Shown here one piece after another: positions 1 through 9,131 of a stretch of 64,000 bases of DNA. The stretch covers positions 853,331 through 917,330 of the forward strand of contig NC_008710.1 in NCBI RefSeq assembly GCF_000012085.2, written 5' to 3'. The notes under the pieces are model-generated. The model searched no databases. It was not told the origin of the DNA and saw only the letters and a list, made by a program, of their open reading frames with translations. How positions within the stretch are numbered: position 1 is the stretch's first letter; the number at the start of each line of letters is the position of its first letter. A program made the translations under genes and the position numbers. The stretch is from Borrelia turicatae 91E135. GTDB taxonomy: Bacteria > Spirochaetota > Spirochaetia > Borreliales > Borreliaceae.

Positions 1-1059
1 CACAAATTGCATAAAATTGTTATTGGGTATGTTCAGCAAAATAGGAATGGAGATCTTTATGTGAATCTTGGGAGTACAGATGGTGTTATTCCTAAGAAAT
101 ATCAATCTCCAAGGGAAGTTTATGGGCTTAATGATAAAGTTCGAGTTCTTGTTTACAGTGTAAAGAAGGGAAAAAATGGAATAGAGGTAGTCTTATCAAG
201 GACTCATCCTAAATTTATTGAGGAACTTCTTACTCTTGAGATTCCTGAGATTGAGGAAGGTCTTATTAAGATTCATAAGATAGTAAGAGATCCAGGTTAT
301 AGAACTAAGGTTGCTGTTTATTCTGAGAAAGAAGAGATTGATCCTGTAGGTCCTTGTATTGGGCAAAAAGGTGTTAGGATTCAATCAATAATTAAGGAAC
401 TTGAAGGTGAAAAAATAGATATTATTCCTTATTCTAAGGATATTAAAGAATTTATTAGAGATGCCTTAACCCCTGCTAAAATAGATAATGTATATATTGT
501 TGATGAGGATTTGCATAAAGCTTTGGTGGTTGTTAGCGATGAACAGCTCTCGCTTGCAATAGGTAAAATGGGACAGAATGTTAGACTTGCAAATAGACTG
601 CTTGATTGGGCAATTGATGTTAAAACTAGTAGTCAATTTGCTGAAATGAAAGCAAGTGGAGAGTTTAAACAAGAGACTTTTGAAATGTTTGATAAAATTA
701 TTCAGGATAATGTTCAGGAAGATGAATTTGAGGAAATAAATAAAATTAGTGAGCTTAAAATTCTTGATAATGATATTGTTGATAAATTGGTTGAAGCAGG
801 TTTTGATGATATTGATAGTTTTTTGGATGCTAGTGAGGAAAAGCTTTTTGAGTTGGGAATAGGTTATGAAAAGCAAGAAGAAATAAATAAGATACTAAAG
901 GAAGGGATGGTAATAATTTCTAATGATGATGGATCTATTGAAGGTATGAAAGATGAAGAAGAGTTGCTTTGTCCTGAGTGTGGGGCTGTTATTAATGAAA
1001 ATATGACTTTTTGTCCAGGTTGTAAGATAGGGCTTAGCTTTGAATTTGAAGAGGAGTAA
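1..1059 (+). CDS. nusA: Transcription termination/antitermination protein NusA (5' end outside window)
   Basis: NusA binds RNA polymerase and nascent RNA and controls pausing, termination and antitermination. The frame is open from base 1, so the N-terminal RNA polymerase-binding part (roughly 130 residues by comparison with a usual 480) lies outside the window. Visible parts are an S1 domain (GDLYVNLGSTDGVIP), then KH1 (GPCIGQKGVRIQSI) and KH2 (LSLAIGKMGQNVRLANRLL), then a helical region resembling a helix-hairpin-helix module. The last 30 residues carry two CPxC pairs (CPEC and CPGC, bases 970-1023), a zinc-ribbon-like tail that NusA normally lacks. infB starts 4 bases downstream, and nusA-infB-rbfA-truB is a classical operon. 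The identification is secure; the zinc binding is inference. Confidence 0.96.
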   Translation, partial: HKLHKIVIGYVQQNRNGDLYVNLGSTDGVIPKKYQSPREVYGLNDKVRVLVYSVKKGKNGIEVVLSRTHPKFIEELLTLEIPEIEEGLIKIHKIVRDPGYRTKVAVYSEKEEIDPVGPCIGQKGVRIQSIIKELEGEKIDIIPYSKDIKEFIRDALTPAKIDNVYIVDEDLHKALVVVSDEQLSLAIGKMGQNVRLANRLLDWAIDVKTSSQFAEMKASGEFKQETFEMFDKIIQDNVQEDEFEEINKISELKILDNDIVDKLVEAGFDDIDSFLDASEEKLFELGIGYEKQEEINKILKEGMVIISNDDGSIEGMKDEEELLCPECGAVINENMTFCPGCKIGLSFEFEEE

Positions 1060-1063
1060 TAGT

Positions 1064-3625
1064 TTGTCAGAAAATATTGATGATGATCGCAGTGAAGATG
1101 AAAAAAAAATTAAAGTTGTTAAATTACGAAAGAAAGTAGTAAAGGTTGTAGCCCATACTGATAAAAGTTTGAATAAATCCAAAGATAATTTTGTGGACCT
1201 CTCAAATTCAAGAGGAAATCAGGATTCTAATAGAGGATATTCTTATGGCAATAAAGATAGGGGAGTTAGGACTTCTTCTTTAAATGTAGATAAGGATAAT
1301 ACTACTAGCCAGCAACAAGGTAATAGGGGCTATTTCAATAGGAACAATGCTTATAATAGAGATAATAGAGGATATTCTTATGGCGGTAAAGATAAGGGAG
1401 TTAGGACTTCTTCTTTAAATGTAGATAAGGGTAATACTAGTAGCCAGCAACAAGGTAATAGGGGCTATTTCAATAGGAACAATGCTTATAATAGAGATAA
1501 TAGAGGATATTCTTATGGCGGTAAAGATAGGGGAGTTAGGACTTCTTCTTTAAATGTAGATAAGGATAATACTAGTAGCCAGCAACAAGGTAATAGAGGA
1601 TATTTCAATAGAACTAATACTCATGGTAGTAGTAGTCCTCAGACATTTAGACGAGTAATAAGAACTAAGGTTATCTCTAGTGTTGCAATTTCACCTTCTG
1701 ATTCTGATAATAAGGGTCTTAATAGGAAACTTGGTGAGAAGAAGAAGCAGCAACAAGAAAGTCAAAAAGGTTACAAGAGGAAAAAGGAAGAAATTGAGAG
1801 CAAAACAATAGAACAAAAAGTGTTTGAGCAGCTTCAAAAAAAGAAGAAAGAAAATCTAGCAAATCCAATTCCTAAGTCAATTGATATTATGGGAACTATT
1901 ACTGTTGCTGAACTTGCAAGGAAAATGAATTTAAAATCCTCAGATTTAATTGCTAAGTTAATGACTTTAGGTGTAATGGTAACTATTAATGAGAAGATTG
2001 ATTCTGATACTGCTACTATTTTGGTTGAAGAATATGGCTCTAAAGTTAATGTTGTGTCAATCTATGATGAAACAGTTATCGAAGCAGAAGAAGATGATGA
2101 GAGCAAGAGGGTTGCAAAACCCCCTATTATTACAATAATGGGACATGTTGATCATGGAAAAACCAAACTTCTATCAGTGTTGCAAAATATTGATATAAAT
2201 CAAACAGAGTTTGGAGGAATTACACAACATATTGGTGCTTATACTATTAATTATAATGATCATGAAATAACATTTTTAGATACTCCAGGACATGAAGCTT
2301 TTACTATGATGAGGAGTCGGGGGGCACAGGTTACAGATATTGTTGTGCTTGTTGTTTCTGCTGTGGATGGAGTAATGCCGCAGACTGTTGAGGCTATTAA
2401 TCATGCAAAGGACGCAGAAGTGCCCATTATTGTTGCAATCAATAAGATTGATTTGCCAGATTCAAATCTAGATAGAGTTAAACATCAGCTTTCAGAGTAT
2501 GATTTGGTTCCTGAAGATTGGGGTGGAAGTACAATTTTTGTTGCAATTTCGGCTCTTAAAAATATTGGTATTACTGAACTTCTTGATATGATTATTCTGC
2601 AATCTGAAGTAATGTTATTGAAGGCAAACCCAACTAAAAGGGCTATTGGTAGAGTACTTGATGCTAGAGTTGACTTAGGTAGAGGAGTAGTTTGTTCTGT
2701 GATAATTGAGGATGGAACCCTTTCTATAGGAGATTCTTTTGTTGGAGGAGTCTATCATGGTAAGGTGAGAGCATTAATTAATGAGAGAGGAGTAGCTGTT
2801 AAGAGCGTTGGTCCTGCAAAAGCTGTTAATGTTTTGGGTTTTTCATCAATTCCTCAGGCTGGTGATCCATTCCAGGTTACAAAGACAGAAAAAGAATCCA
2901 AATTAATTAGTTCTAAAAGACAAGATCTTAAAAAATATGAAGATGCTAAGAATGTAAAAAAAGTTACTGTATCAAATCTTTATGATTCAATTAAGGATGG
3001 AGCACTTAAGGAACTTAAGATAATTTTAAAAGCGGATGTGCAGGGCTCTGTTGAGGCTTTAAAGCATTCTCTTGAAAAATTAACTAATAATGAAATTAGA
3101 GTAAAAGTTATCCATTCATCAGTAGGAGCAATAACTGAGACTGATATTAGTTTTGCATCAGCAAGTGAAGCAATTATTATTGGTTTTCACGTACGCCCTG
3201 CAGCAAAAGCACAATTGTTAGCCGATCAAGAAAAAGTTGAAATTAGAAAATATAATATAATTTATGATGCAATTAATGATATTAAATCAGTTCTTGAAGG
3301 CATGTTAGAACCAGACATTGAACAAAAATTTATTGGATTTGCTGAAGTTCGTGCTGTTTTTAATATTTCTAAGGTTGGAGTAGTGGCTGGATGTTATGTT
3401 TCACAAGGATGCATAAAACGGGATGCCGTAACTAATGTTATGAGAGAAGGATTTCAGGTGCATTCTGGTAAAATTTCTTCATTAAGGCGAGCTAAAGAAG
3501 ATGTTAAAGAAGTTAATGCGCAATATGAATGTGGAATTATGATTGATAATTATTTTGATATTAGGGAAGGAGATATAATTGAGGCATTTGAGATTAAGAA
3601 AGTGAAGAGACGCTTTGAATCTTAA
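1064..3625 (+). CDS. infB: Translation initiation factor IF-2
   Basis: IF-2 is the GTPase that brings fMet-tRNA to the 30S subunit and promotes subunit joining. I chose TTG at 1064 because GAGGAG lies 7 bases upstream; an in-frame TTG at 1040 lies inside nusA and lacks this spacing. This gives 853 residues. The order is a charged, low-complexity N-terminus with three 45-residue repeats, an IF2N domain ([20 protein letters not shown]), then the G domain with G1 GHVDHGKT (about 360-367), G3 DTPGHEAF and G4 NKID (about 460), followed by the beta-barrel and C-terminal fMet-tRNA-binding domains. The catalytic parts look complete. The repeat region is the only unusual part. Confidence 0.98.
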   Translation: MSENIDDDRSEDEKKIKVVKLRKKVVKVVAHTDKSLNKSKDNFVDLSNSRGNQDSNRGYSYGNKDRGVRTSSLNVDKDNTTSQQQGNRGYFNRNNAYNRDNRGYSYGGKDKGVRTSSLNVDKGNTSSQQQGNRGYFNRNNAYNRDNRGYSYGGKDRGVRTSSLNVDKDNTSSQQQGNRGYFNRTNTHGSSSPQTFRRVIRTKVISSVAISPSDSDNKGLNRKLGEKKKQQQESQKGYKRKKEEIESKTIEQKVFEQLQKKKKENLANPIPKSIDIMGTITVAELARKMNLKSSDLIAKLMTLGVMVTINEKIDSDTATILVEEYGSKVNVVSIYDETVIEAEEDDESKRVAKPPIITIMGHVDHGKTKLLSVLQNIDINQTEFGGITQHIGAYTINYNDHEITFLDTPGHEAFTMMRSRGAQVTDIVVLVVSAVDGVMPQTVEAINHAKDAEVPIIVAINKIDLPDSNLDRVKHQLSEYDLVPEDWGGSTIFVAISALKNIGITELLDMIILQSEVMLLKANPTKRAIGRVLDARVDLGRGVVCSVIIEDGTLSIGDSFVGGVYHGKVRALINERGVAVKSVGPAKAVNVLGFSSIPQAGDPFQVTKTEKESKLISSKRQDLKKYEDAKNVKKVTVSNLYDSIKDGALKELKIILKADVQGSVEALKHSLEKLTNNEIRVKVIHSSVGAITETDISFASASEAIIIGFHVRPAAKAQLLADQEKVEIRKYNIIYDAINDIKSVLEGMLEPDIEQKFIGFAEVRAVFNISKVGVVAGCYVSQGCIKRDAVTNVMREGFQVHSGKISSLRRAKEDVKEVNAQYECGIMIDNYFDIREGDIIEAFEIKKVKRRFES
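1231..1622 (+). repeat. Three in-frame 135-bp tandem repeats inside infB
   Basis: The motif tagaggatattcttatgg begins at 1231, 1366 and 1501, exactly 135 bases apart, and the copies are nearly identical; the third is incomplete and degenerates after about 1622. Each unit encodes 45 residues rich in Gly, Asn, Arg, Tyr, Ser and Gln, with the cores [21 protein letters not shown] and [14 protein letters not shown]. The unit is a multiple of three, so copy number can change without breaking the frame. Confidence 0.95.
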
Positions 3626-3649
3626 GCATCTGCTTTATTGTTTTTATGT

Positions 3650-4012
3650 ATGGAAAAAGAGATAAGAAAATCAAAACTTGAGAGTTTATTAGTTCAAGAG
3701 ATTAGTAATTTAATAGTATCAAAAGGAATTAAAGATCCTAGGGTTCATGCATTTTTAACTGTTGTGAGAGTTGAAATTTCAAACGATTTAATAAATGCCA
3801 AAGTATTTATTGGTTCTATCAAAGAAGGTGCATCACTTGATAATGCTATTAAAGCATTAAATAATGCTAAGGGATTTATTCAAAGAGAAATTGTTAAACG
3901 TATTAGAGTTAGGAATACTCCAAAATTGAATTTTTTAAGAGATGATACTATTTCTAAGGCTTTTTATGTTAATAAAATAATTGAAAATTTAAGTTTTAGT
4001 GAAGAACAATAA
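3650..4012 (+). CDS. rbfA: Ribosome-binding factor A
   Basis: RbfA is a small KH-like protein needed for late 16S rRNA processing and 30S maturation, especially in the cold. I start it at the in-frame ATG at 3650 ([19 protein letters not shown]), giving 120 residues, a normal size; a TTG at 3638 would add four residues. No convincing Shine-Dalgarno is visible, so translation may be coupled to infB, whose stop is 24 bases upstream. The family pattern is present: the N-terminal helix with [29 protein letters not shown], and the closing motif [16 protein letters not shown]. truB follows after 6 bases. Confidence 0.93.
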   Translation: MEKEIRKSKLESLLVQEISNLIVSKGIKDPRVHAFLTVVRVEISNDLINAKVFIGSIKEGASLDNAIKALNNAKGFIQREIVKRIRVRNTPKLNFLRDDTISKAFYVNKIIENLSFSEEQ

Positions 4013-4018
4013 AATTAA

Positions 4019-4864
4019 ATGAATGGGATTATTTTACTAAATAAAAGAATTGGAATAACGTCTTGTAATACCCTCTGTCCTTTAAAGAGATATTTTTCTA
4101 CAAGTCGAGTTGGACATACAGGTACTCTTGATAAGTTTGCAAGTGGTCTGTTGGTCGTTTTAGTTGGCAAATACACTAAACTTTCAAATTATATTATATC
4201 TTTAGATAAAGAATATATATCAGAGTTTGAGTTTGGAATTGAAACCGATACTCTTGATCCTAATGGTAGAGTAGTAAATACTACAAATTATATTCCAAGT
4301 TTAGAGGAATTAATCCTTGGTATTAAGTCTTTAGTAGGTGAGATTTATCAAATTCCACCTAAGTTTTCTTCAGTACATGTTAAAGGAAAAAGAGCTTATA
4401 AGTTAGCTCTTAGTGGAGAGTCTTTCAATCTTAAGTCTAGGAAAGTTAATATATATGATATTCAGATCTTGAATTATAATGTTGATTCTCGTATTTTAAA
4501 GCTACAAATAAAATGCTCTAAGGGAACTTATGTTAGAAGTATAGCAAGAGATTTGGCATTGTCTTTAGGGTCATATGCTTATGTTAAGAGCCTTGAGAGA
4601 ATTAAGATTGGGGATTTTAGATTAGATAATGCTTGTTTTTGTGAAGATTTCACTAGCAATTCTTTAATGAATTTAGAATCTTTAGGGCTTTTTGAAAAAT
4701 TTTATGTTGATAATAGTATGATTAAGCTTGTCAAGAATGGTGTTTATATCAATGTTATGATTAGTGTTGGTGAGTTTAAGATTTTGAAGTCTAGCAATGA
4801 AGAGATATTAGCAGTAGTTTGTGGCATTGGTTTGAATAAATATAAATATGTTATTATTTTTTGA
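4019..4864 (+). CDS. truB: tRNA pseudouridine(55) synthase TruB
   Basis: TruB converts U55 in the T-loop of tRNAs to pseudouridine and also acts as a tRNA folding chaperone. The 281-residue product has the hallmark N-terminal motif (GIILLNKRIGITS) and the catalytic loop GHTGTLDKFASGLLVV, with the nucleophile Asp38. Later family motifs are IPPKFSSVHVKGKRAYKLA and CSKGTYVRSIARDL. The ATG at 4019 lies 6 bases after the rbfA stop. It is the last gene of the nusA operon, since a separate promoter precedes rpsO. Confidence 0.96.
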   Translation: MNGIILLNKRIGITSCNTLCPLKRYFSTSRVGHTGTLDKFASGLLVVLVGKYTKLSNYIISLDKEYISEFEFGIETDTLDPNGRVVNTTNYIPSLEELILGIKSLVGEIYQIPPKFSSVHVKGKRAYKLALSGESFNLKSRKVNIYDIQILNYNVDSRILKLQIKCSKGTYVRSIARDLALSLGSYAYVKSLERIKIGDFRLDNACFCEDFTSNSLMNLESLGLFEKFYVDNSMIKLVKNGVYINVMISVGEFKILKSSNEEILAVVCGIGLNKYKYVIIF

Positions 4865-5070
4865 TAGTTGATTTTCGAAAAATAATTAGTAGTATAAATC
4901 TTTTTAAGAATAAGACTATTAGTTTTTATTGCAGTACTTTTTACAAGTAACAGTAAAATAGAAAATCTTTTAAAGAGAGGGTTGAGTATGCTGAAGTCAC
5001 GATTGAGAATTAGCTTAATTGATTTGATTGGTATTTTATGCAACTTGGTAAAAAAGTCTTCGGTTTGTTT

Positions 5071-5099
5071 TTGTTATTTGAATGAAAAAATATTATAAT
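5071..5099 (+). promoter_or_regulatory. Predicted promoter of rpsO-pnp
   Basis: A perfect -10 TATAAT (5094-5099) is preceded at 17 bases by TTGTTA (5071-5076), four of six matches to TTGACA. Transcription would start near 5106, about 65 bases before rpsO. Confidence 0.7.
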
Positions 5100-5118
5100 T
5101 TACTTTGAAGATTTAATT

Positions 5119-5150
5119 ATAGCAAAAAGGTCTATTTTAGGCTTTGCTAT
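5119..5150 (+). promoter_or_regulatory. Leader hairpin ahead of rpsO
   Basis: ATAGCAAA (5119-5126) is perfectly complementary to TTTGCTAT (5143-5150), with a purine-rich loop, a few bases before the ribosome-binding site ATAGGAG (5157-5163). In several bacteria S15 represses its own mRNA through a structured leader, and these structures differ between lineages. A role in S15 autoregulation here is inference from position. Confidence 0.45.
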
Positions 5151-5171
5151 GATGGTATAGGAGTCACTTTT

Positions 5172-5438
5172 ATGATTAGTAAAGAACAAAAACAAAAAAT
5201 AATTACAGAGTTTGGTAAAAATCCAAATGATACAGGTTCGGTTGAAGTGCAAATAGCGTTAATTACAGATAGAATAAGGTATTTAACAGAGCATTTAAGG
5301 AGCAATAAAAAAGATCATAGCTCTAAGAGAGGTTTATTAAAGTTGGTTGGGCAGAGAAGAAATTTGTTAAGATATTATCAGAAGAAAAATTTGGAAGCTT
5401 ATAGAACCTTAATAGCTAAACTTGGACTTAGAAAGTAA
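5172..5438 (+). CDS. rpsO: 30S ribosomal protein S15
   Basis: S15 is a primary 16S rRNA-binding protein of the 30S platform and makes an intersubunit bridge. The 88-residue product has the standard length and motifs ([21 protein letters not shown], with [17 protein letters not shown] after it). The ATG is preceded by ATAGGAG at 8 bases. It has its own promoter and leader hairpin and sits directly before pnp, the common rpsO-pnp arrangement. Confidence 0.98.
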   Translation: MISKEQKQKIITEFGKNPNDTGSVEVQIALITDRIRYLTEHLRSNKKDHSSKRGLLKLVGQRRNLLRYYQKKNLEAYRTLIAKLGLRK

Positions 5439-5451
5439 TAAGGGGTTAATT

Positions 5452-7605
5452 TTGAGAAAAATTTTGAAGTTGAAAGTAGGAAGGGAAGATTTAATTTTAG
5501 AAACAGGCTTATTGGCTAAGCAAGCAAATGGTGCGGTTCTTGCTACTTATGGTGGTTCTACTGTTCTTGCTACGGTATGTTGTTCAGATTCAGCTCGTGA
5601 GAATTTGGATTTTGTTCCTTTATCTGTTGAATATAATGAAAAATATTATGCTGCTGGAAAAATTCCTGGAGGATTTATTAAAAGAGAAGGTAAACCAAAA
5701 GACAAGGAAGTACTTGTTTCTAGATTAATAGATAGACCTATGAGACCGCTTTTTGATAAGAGGTTTGGTAGAGAAATTCAGGTTGTTCCAACGACATTGT
5801 CTACAGATCAGATGAATCCCCCTGATATTGTTGGGATGAATGCTGCTTTTGCGGCAGTTTTTTTGTCAGATATTCCGTTTAATGGTCCCATTGCGGCTGT
5901 TAGAATAGCTTATTTAAATAGTGAGTTTATAGTAAATCCTTCTTTTGATGAGATACAAGATTCTATTCTAGATATTGTTGTTGCGGGTAGTTTGGATGGT
6001 ATTACAATGGTTGAAGGTGGTGCTAATGAGGTTAGCGAGGAAGTGTTGCTTGCTGCAATAGATCAAGCTTATGAATATATTAAACAAATTTGTAATCTTC
6101 AAAAGGAATTTATACTTATAGTAGGTGAGAGAGAAAAATTACCACTTGCTTATGAAGAAAGAGTATTTGAATTTAAGGCTGAACTTAAAGATTTTATTTA
6201 CTCTGAACTTAAAGATGCTTGTTTTGTAAAGGGGAAACTTAATAGAGATAAGGCTATAAAATTAGTTAAGCAAAAAGCCTATGAACATTTTTCTTCTGTA
6301 AGTCAGGTAGATGAAGAGAATGAAACTCTTTTTTATAAAGCTCTTGATGATTTTGAGCAAGAAATTGTTAGGAGATCAATCCTGGAAAATAATCTTAGGA
6401 CTGATGGGCGTAATCCTACACAGATAAGAGATATTGTTGCCGAAGTTGATCTTTTAAGAAGAACGCATGGTTCTGCTCTTTTTACAAGGGGTGAGACCCA
6501 GGCATTGGCTGTAACGACTTTAGGTACAAGTATTGATGAGCAGATAATGGATGATATTGATGGCGATAAGCGTCTTAATTTTATGCTTCATTATAATTTT
6601 CCTCCATTTTCTGTTGGTGAGACAGGTAGACTTATGACTGGCAGACGTGAGATTGGGCATGGTCATTTAGCTCAAAGGTCTCTGGAAGCTATGTTACCTA
6701 AGAAAGATGATTTTCCATATACTATTAGAGTAGTATCTGAGATATTAGAATCAAATGGATCCTCATCGATGGCTACAGTATGTTCTGGGAGTATGTCTTT
6801 AATGGCAGCTGGTGTTCCTGTTAAGGAACAAGTCGCAGGAATAGCTATGGGACTTGTTAGTGAGGGGGATAAGTATGTTATCTTAAGTGATATTCTTGGA
6901 GAAGAAGATCATTTGGGCGATATGGACTTTAAGGTTGCAGGAACTAAGAATGGAATTACTGGTTTTCAGATGGATATTAAGATTTCAAATGTTACAAAGC
7001 AGTTGATGAAAGATGCTCTTGCACAGGCACGAATTGGAAGAATGCATATTTTATCTATTATGGATTCTGTAATTTCAAGGTCAAGAGATGATATATCTGT
7101 TAATGCTCCTAAGATTATTCAGTTACAAATTGATATTGATAAAATTTCTCTTGTTATTGGGTCTACTGGTAAGACAGTTAAAGCGATTACAGATGAGTTT
7201 GAGGTTAGGGTGCAAATTGAGCAAGATGGTAGAATTACTCTTTTTGGGACTGATAGCTTAAAGATGCAAAAAGCTAAGGCAAGGATAGAGAGTATTGTAA
7301 GAGAACCTAAAATTGGTGAGATTTATGAAGGGGTTGTTAAAAAGATTAACAGTTTTGGGGCCTTTATTGAACTTACTCCTACCAAAGAAGGATTTTTAAG
7401 TAATCGACCAAAATCAAGGGATGATAGATATGGTGATATGAGGCATTCCAGATATGGCAGTGGTAGACATTCTAGATATGGTAGAGATAGTAGGAATACA
7501 TTTGCTATGCGTCCTCCAAGATTAGAGGAAGGACAAATGGTTAAGGTTAGAATATCTGATATTGATAAGTTTGGTAAGATTGAACTTGAATTAGTTAGAG
7601 ATTAG
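5452..7605 (+). CDS. pnp: Polyribonucleotide nucleotidyltransferase (PNPase)
   Basis: PNPase is a trimeric phosphorolytic 3'-5' exoribonuclease of mRNA decay. I start at TTG 5452, with AAGGGG about 7 bases upstream, rather than the in-frame TTG at 5422 inside rpsO; this gives 717 residues. It has two RNase PH-like domains around a helical linker, with the active-site stretch [14 protein letters not shown] holding Asp486, Asp492 and Lys494, then a KH domain ([19 protein letters not shown]) and a C-terminal S1 domain. The S1 domain is interrupted at about bases 7400-7520 by some 30 residues rich in Arg, Tyr, Gly and Ser (HSRYG repeats), where a short loop is normal. Confidence 0.97.
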   Translation: MRKILKLKVGREDLILETGLLAKQANGAVLATYGGSTVLATVCCSDSARENLDFVPLSVEYNEKYYAAGKIPGGFIKREGKPKDKEVLVSRLIDRPMRPLFDKRFGREIQVVPTTLSTDQMNPPDIVGMNAAFAAVFLSDIPFNGPIAAVRIAYLNSEFIVNPSFDEIQDSILDIVVAGSLDGITMVEGGANEVSEEVLLAAIDQAYEYIKQICNLQKEFILIVGEREKLPLAYEERVFEFKAELKDFIYSELKDACFVKGKLNRDKAIKLVKQKAYEHFSSVSQVDEENETLFYKALDDFEQEIVRRSILENNLRTDGRNPTQIRDIVAEVDLLRRTHGSALFTRGETQALAVTTLGTSIDEQIMDDIDGDKRLNFMLHYNFPPFSVGETGRLMTGRREIGHGHLAQRSLEAMLPKKDDFPYTIRVVSEILESNGSSSMATVCSGSMSLMAAGVPVKEQVAGIAMGLVSEGDKYVILSDILGEEDHLGDMDFKVAGTKNGITGFQMDIKISNVTKQLMKDALAQARIGRMHILSIMDSVISRSRDDISVNAPKIIQLQIDIDKISLVIGSTGKTVKAITDEFEVRVQIEQDGRITLFGTDSLKMQKAKARIESIVREPKIGEIYEGVVKKINSFGAFIELTPTKEGFLSNRPKSRDDRYGDMRHSRYGSGRHSRYGRDSRNTFAMRPPRLEEGQMVKVRISDIDKFGKIELELVRD

Positions 7606-7613
7606 TAAATGTT

Positions 7614-9131
7614 ATGAGATTTGTAGATCATATAAATAATATTTTTAAAAATAAGCTTATTTTCGTGAGCTTATTTTTCTTTTTTTCATGTTTGACTAGT
7701 AAAGATGTTGATTTATCTCCTAATTTTCTCGATGATATTCAAAAATTGAATGTCGATGAATTTGATATTGATGAGTTAGATCTTAATAAAAGAAGTCATT
7801 TATTGGGTCTTAGAGATGATGAATCTTTTTTCTTAAGTGATGCTTTTTTAAAAGAGGATAATTCTTATTTTAAAAGTGCTAGAGAGAGTTATGCCCAAAA
7901 AAATTTTGGCATGACCAGTTACTACTTAAATAAAATAGTGACTGATGAGAAAAATTATGATAAAGAATTAATTGCTAAAGCCAATTTATTTTTTGGTTAT
8001 ATGAATTATAACATAGGCGCTTATGATCTAGCTGAATATCATTTTGATAATTTTTTAAAAGATTATCAAAATTCTCATGCTAGTCTTAGGATTGCTGAAT
8101 TAAAATATTTTGTTAAGGATAAAGTGGGTGCAATCTCTGCATTAAAGGATATTGATAAAACTTCTCTTAAGTCAGGCTATGATCTAGGAATTTATAATTT
8201 CTTGAATAATAAATTTGGAATAAATTATTTAAATCTAGAAGCTTTAGGATTTTTAGATAATAGTATTTTTGATATGTTTGTTTTAGGGAGTAATATTTTT
8301 GTTTCAAACATATTTGGTGGTCTTTTAAGATATGATGTTAAGAGTAATAAATATAAGGTTTATATTAAAGATAAAAAAAGTATCGTTTTAAATGGACTTA
8401 AAGGATTTGCAGAGCATAAAGGAGTTATATACGTTGGTGGGAATAATGCTCTTTATTATATTGATGATTTGGAAGGGGCTATTAAAAAAGTTAAAATACC
8501 TTTAAATGTTAACTTAAATAGTATACAAGTTTTACTGGGTGCTAAAGATGGCATTTTTGTTGGTACTCTAGATGCTGGACTCTGGTTTTACTCCGATGTA
8601 GGTGATTGGACTTATATCAAACTTGGTTCTAATAAGATTTCATCACTGTATTTAGATGAGCGGAAAAATTTGTTATTGGTAGGAACAATGGATAAGGCTA
8701 TTTATAGCATTGATCTAACTAATTTTAATAAAATTAAACATTTAAATTTTTTTAGCAAAATAGAGAGTGAGAGAAATGTTAATTTTATAAAGAAGCATGA
8801 TGGTGGTTATTACGTTGGAACTTATGGAGGAGGTCTTTTTAGATTAAGTTTAGATAATAATACATATGTAAAATATAATGTTAACAATGATCCTAGCATT
8901 GGATATTTTCTTGATATGGAGATTAGGGATAATAAATTATTATTTGCAACTTTTGAACATGGTTTATTAATTTATGATACAGTAAATGATAGTTGGGATT
9001 ATTTAGGCCCTAGTGATGGACTTATTAGTTTAAATTTAGTAAAAATTTTAAATTTTAATGATTATGTTGTACTTGGGACTTTAAATAATGGTTTGGTTTT
9101 TGTAAATGAGAGTATTAAAAAACAATTATGA
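7614..9131 (+). CDS. Predicted lipoprotein with TPR-like and beta-propeller-like halves
   Basis: I do not know its function; it sits where I recall BB0806 in B. burgdorferi. A basic N-terminus and hydrophobic stretch end at a lipobox-like FFSC with Cys26, so it is probably a lipoprotein. Residues about 75-190 resemble tetratricopeptide helices. The second half (about 210-500) contains recurring blades of the type GxxGGLLRYD, GTLDAGLWFY, GTYGGGLFRL, FEHGLLIYD and GTLNNGLVFV, like periplasmic propeller sensor domains. This suggests a scaffold or ligand-binding protein at the periplasmic face. Its last 26 bases overlap the next gene, an LptF/LptG-type permease, so the two may be translationally coupled and work together. 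Confidence 0.8.
   Translation: MRFVDHINNIFKNKLIFVSLFFFFSCLTSKDVDLSPNFLDDIQKLNVDEFDIDELDLNKRSHLLGLRDDESFFLSDAFLKEDNSYFKSARESYAQKNFGMTSYYLNKIVTDEKNYDKELIAKANLFFGYMNYNIGAYDLAEYHFDNFLKDYQNSHASLRIAELKYFVKDKVGAISALKDIDKTSLKSGYDLGIYNFLNNKFGINYLNLEALGFLDNSIFDMFVLGSNIFVSNIFGGLLRYDVKSNKYKVYIKDKKSIVLNGLKGFAEHKGVIYVGGNNALYYIDDLEGAIKKVKIPLNVNLNSIQVLLGAKDGIFVGTLDAGLWFYSDVGDWTYIKLGSNKISSLYLDERKNLLLVGTMDKAIYSIDLTNFNKIKHLNFFSKIESERNVNFIKKHDGGYYVGTYGGGLFRLSLDNNTYVKYNVNNDPSIGYFLDMEIRDNKLLFATFEHGLLIYDTVNDSWDYLGPSDGLISLNLVKILNFNDYVVLGTLNNGLVFVNESIKKQL

Larger units (their letters stand above)
4865..5171 (+). other. 307-bp intergenic region between truB and rpsO
   Basis: It holds a good sigma-70-type promoter (5071-5099) and a leader hairpin (5119-5150), described separately. 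A 36-codon open frame (4988-5098) overlaps the promoter and has only a weak GAGAGG upstream; I do not regard it as a supported gene. No RNA gene or convincing terminator for the truB operon is visible. Confidence 0.6.

Noticed and set aside
4988..5098. 36-codon ORF in the truB-rpsO gap
   Set aside because: It overlaps the rpsO promoter, has only a weak ribosome site and shows no recognisable motif.
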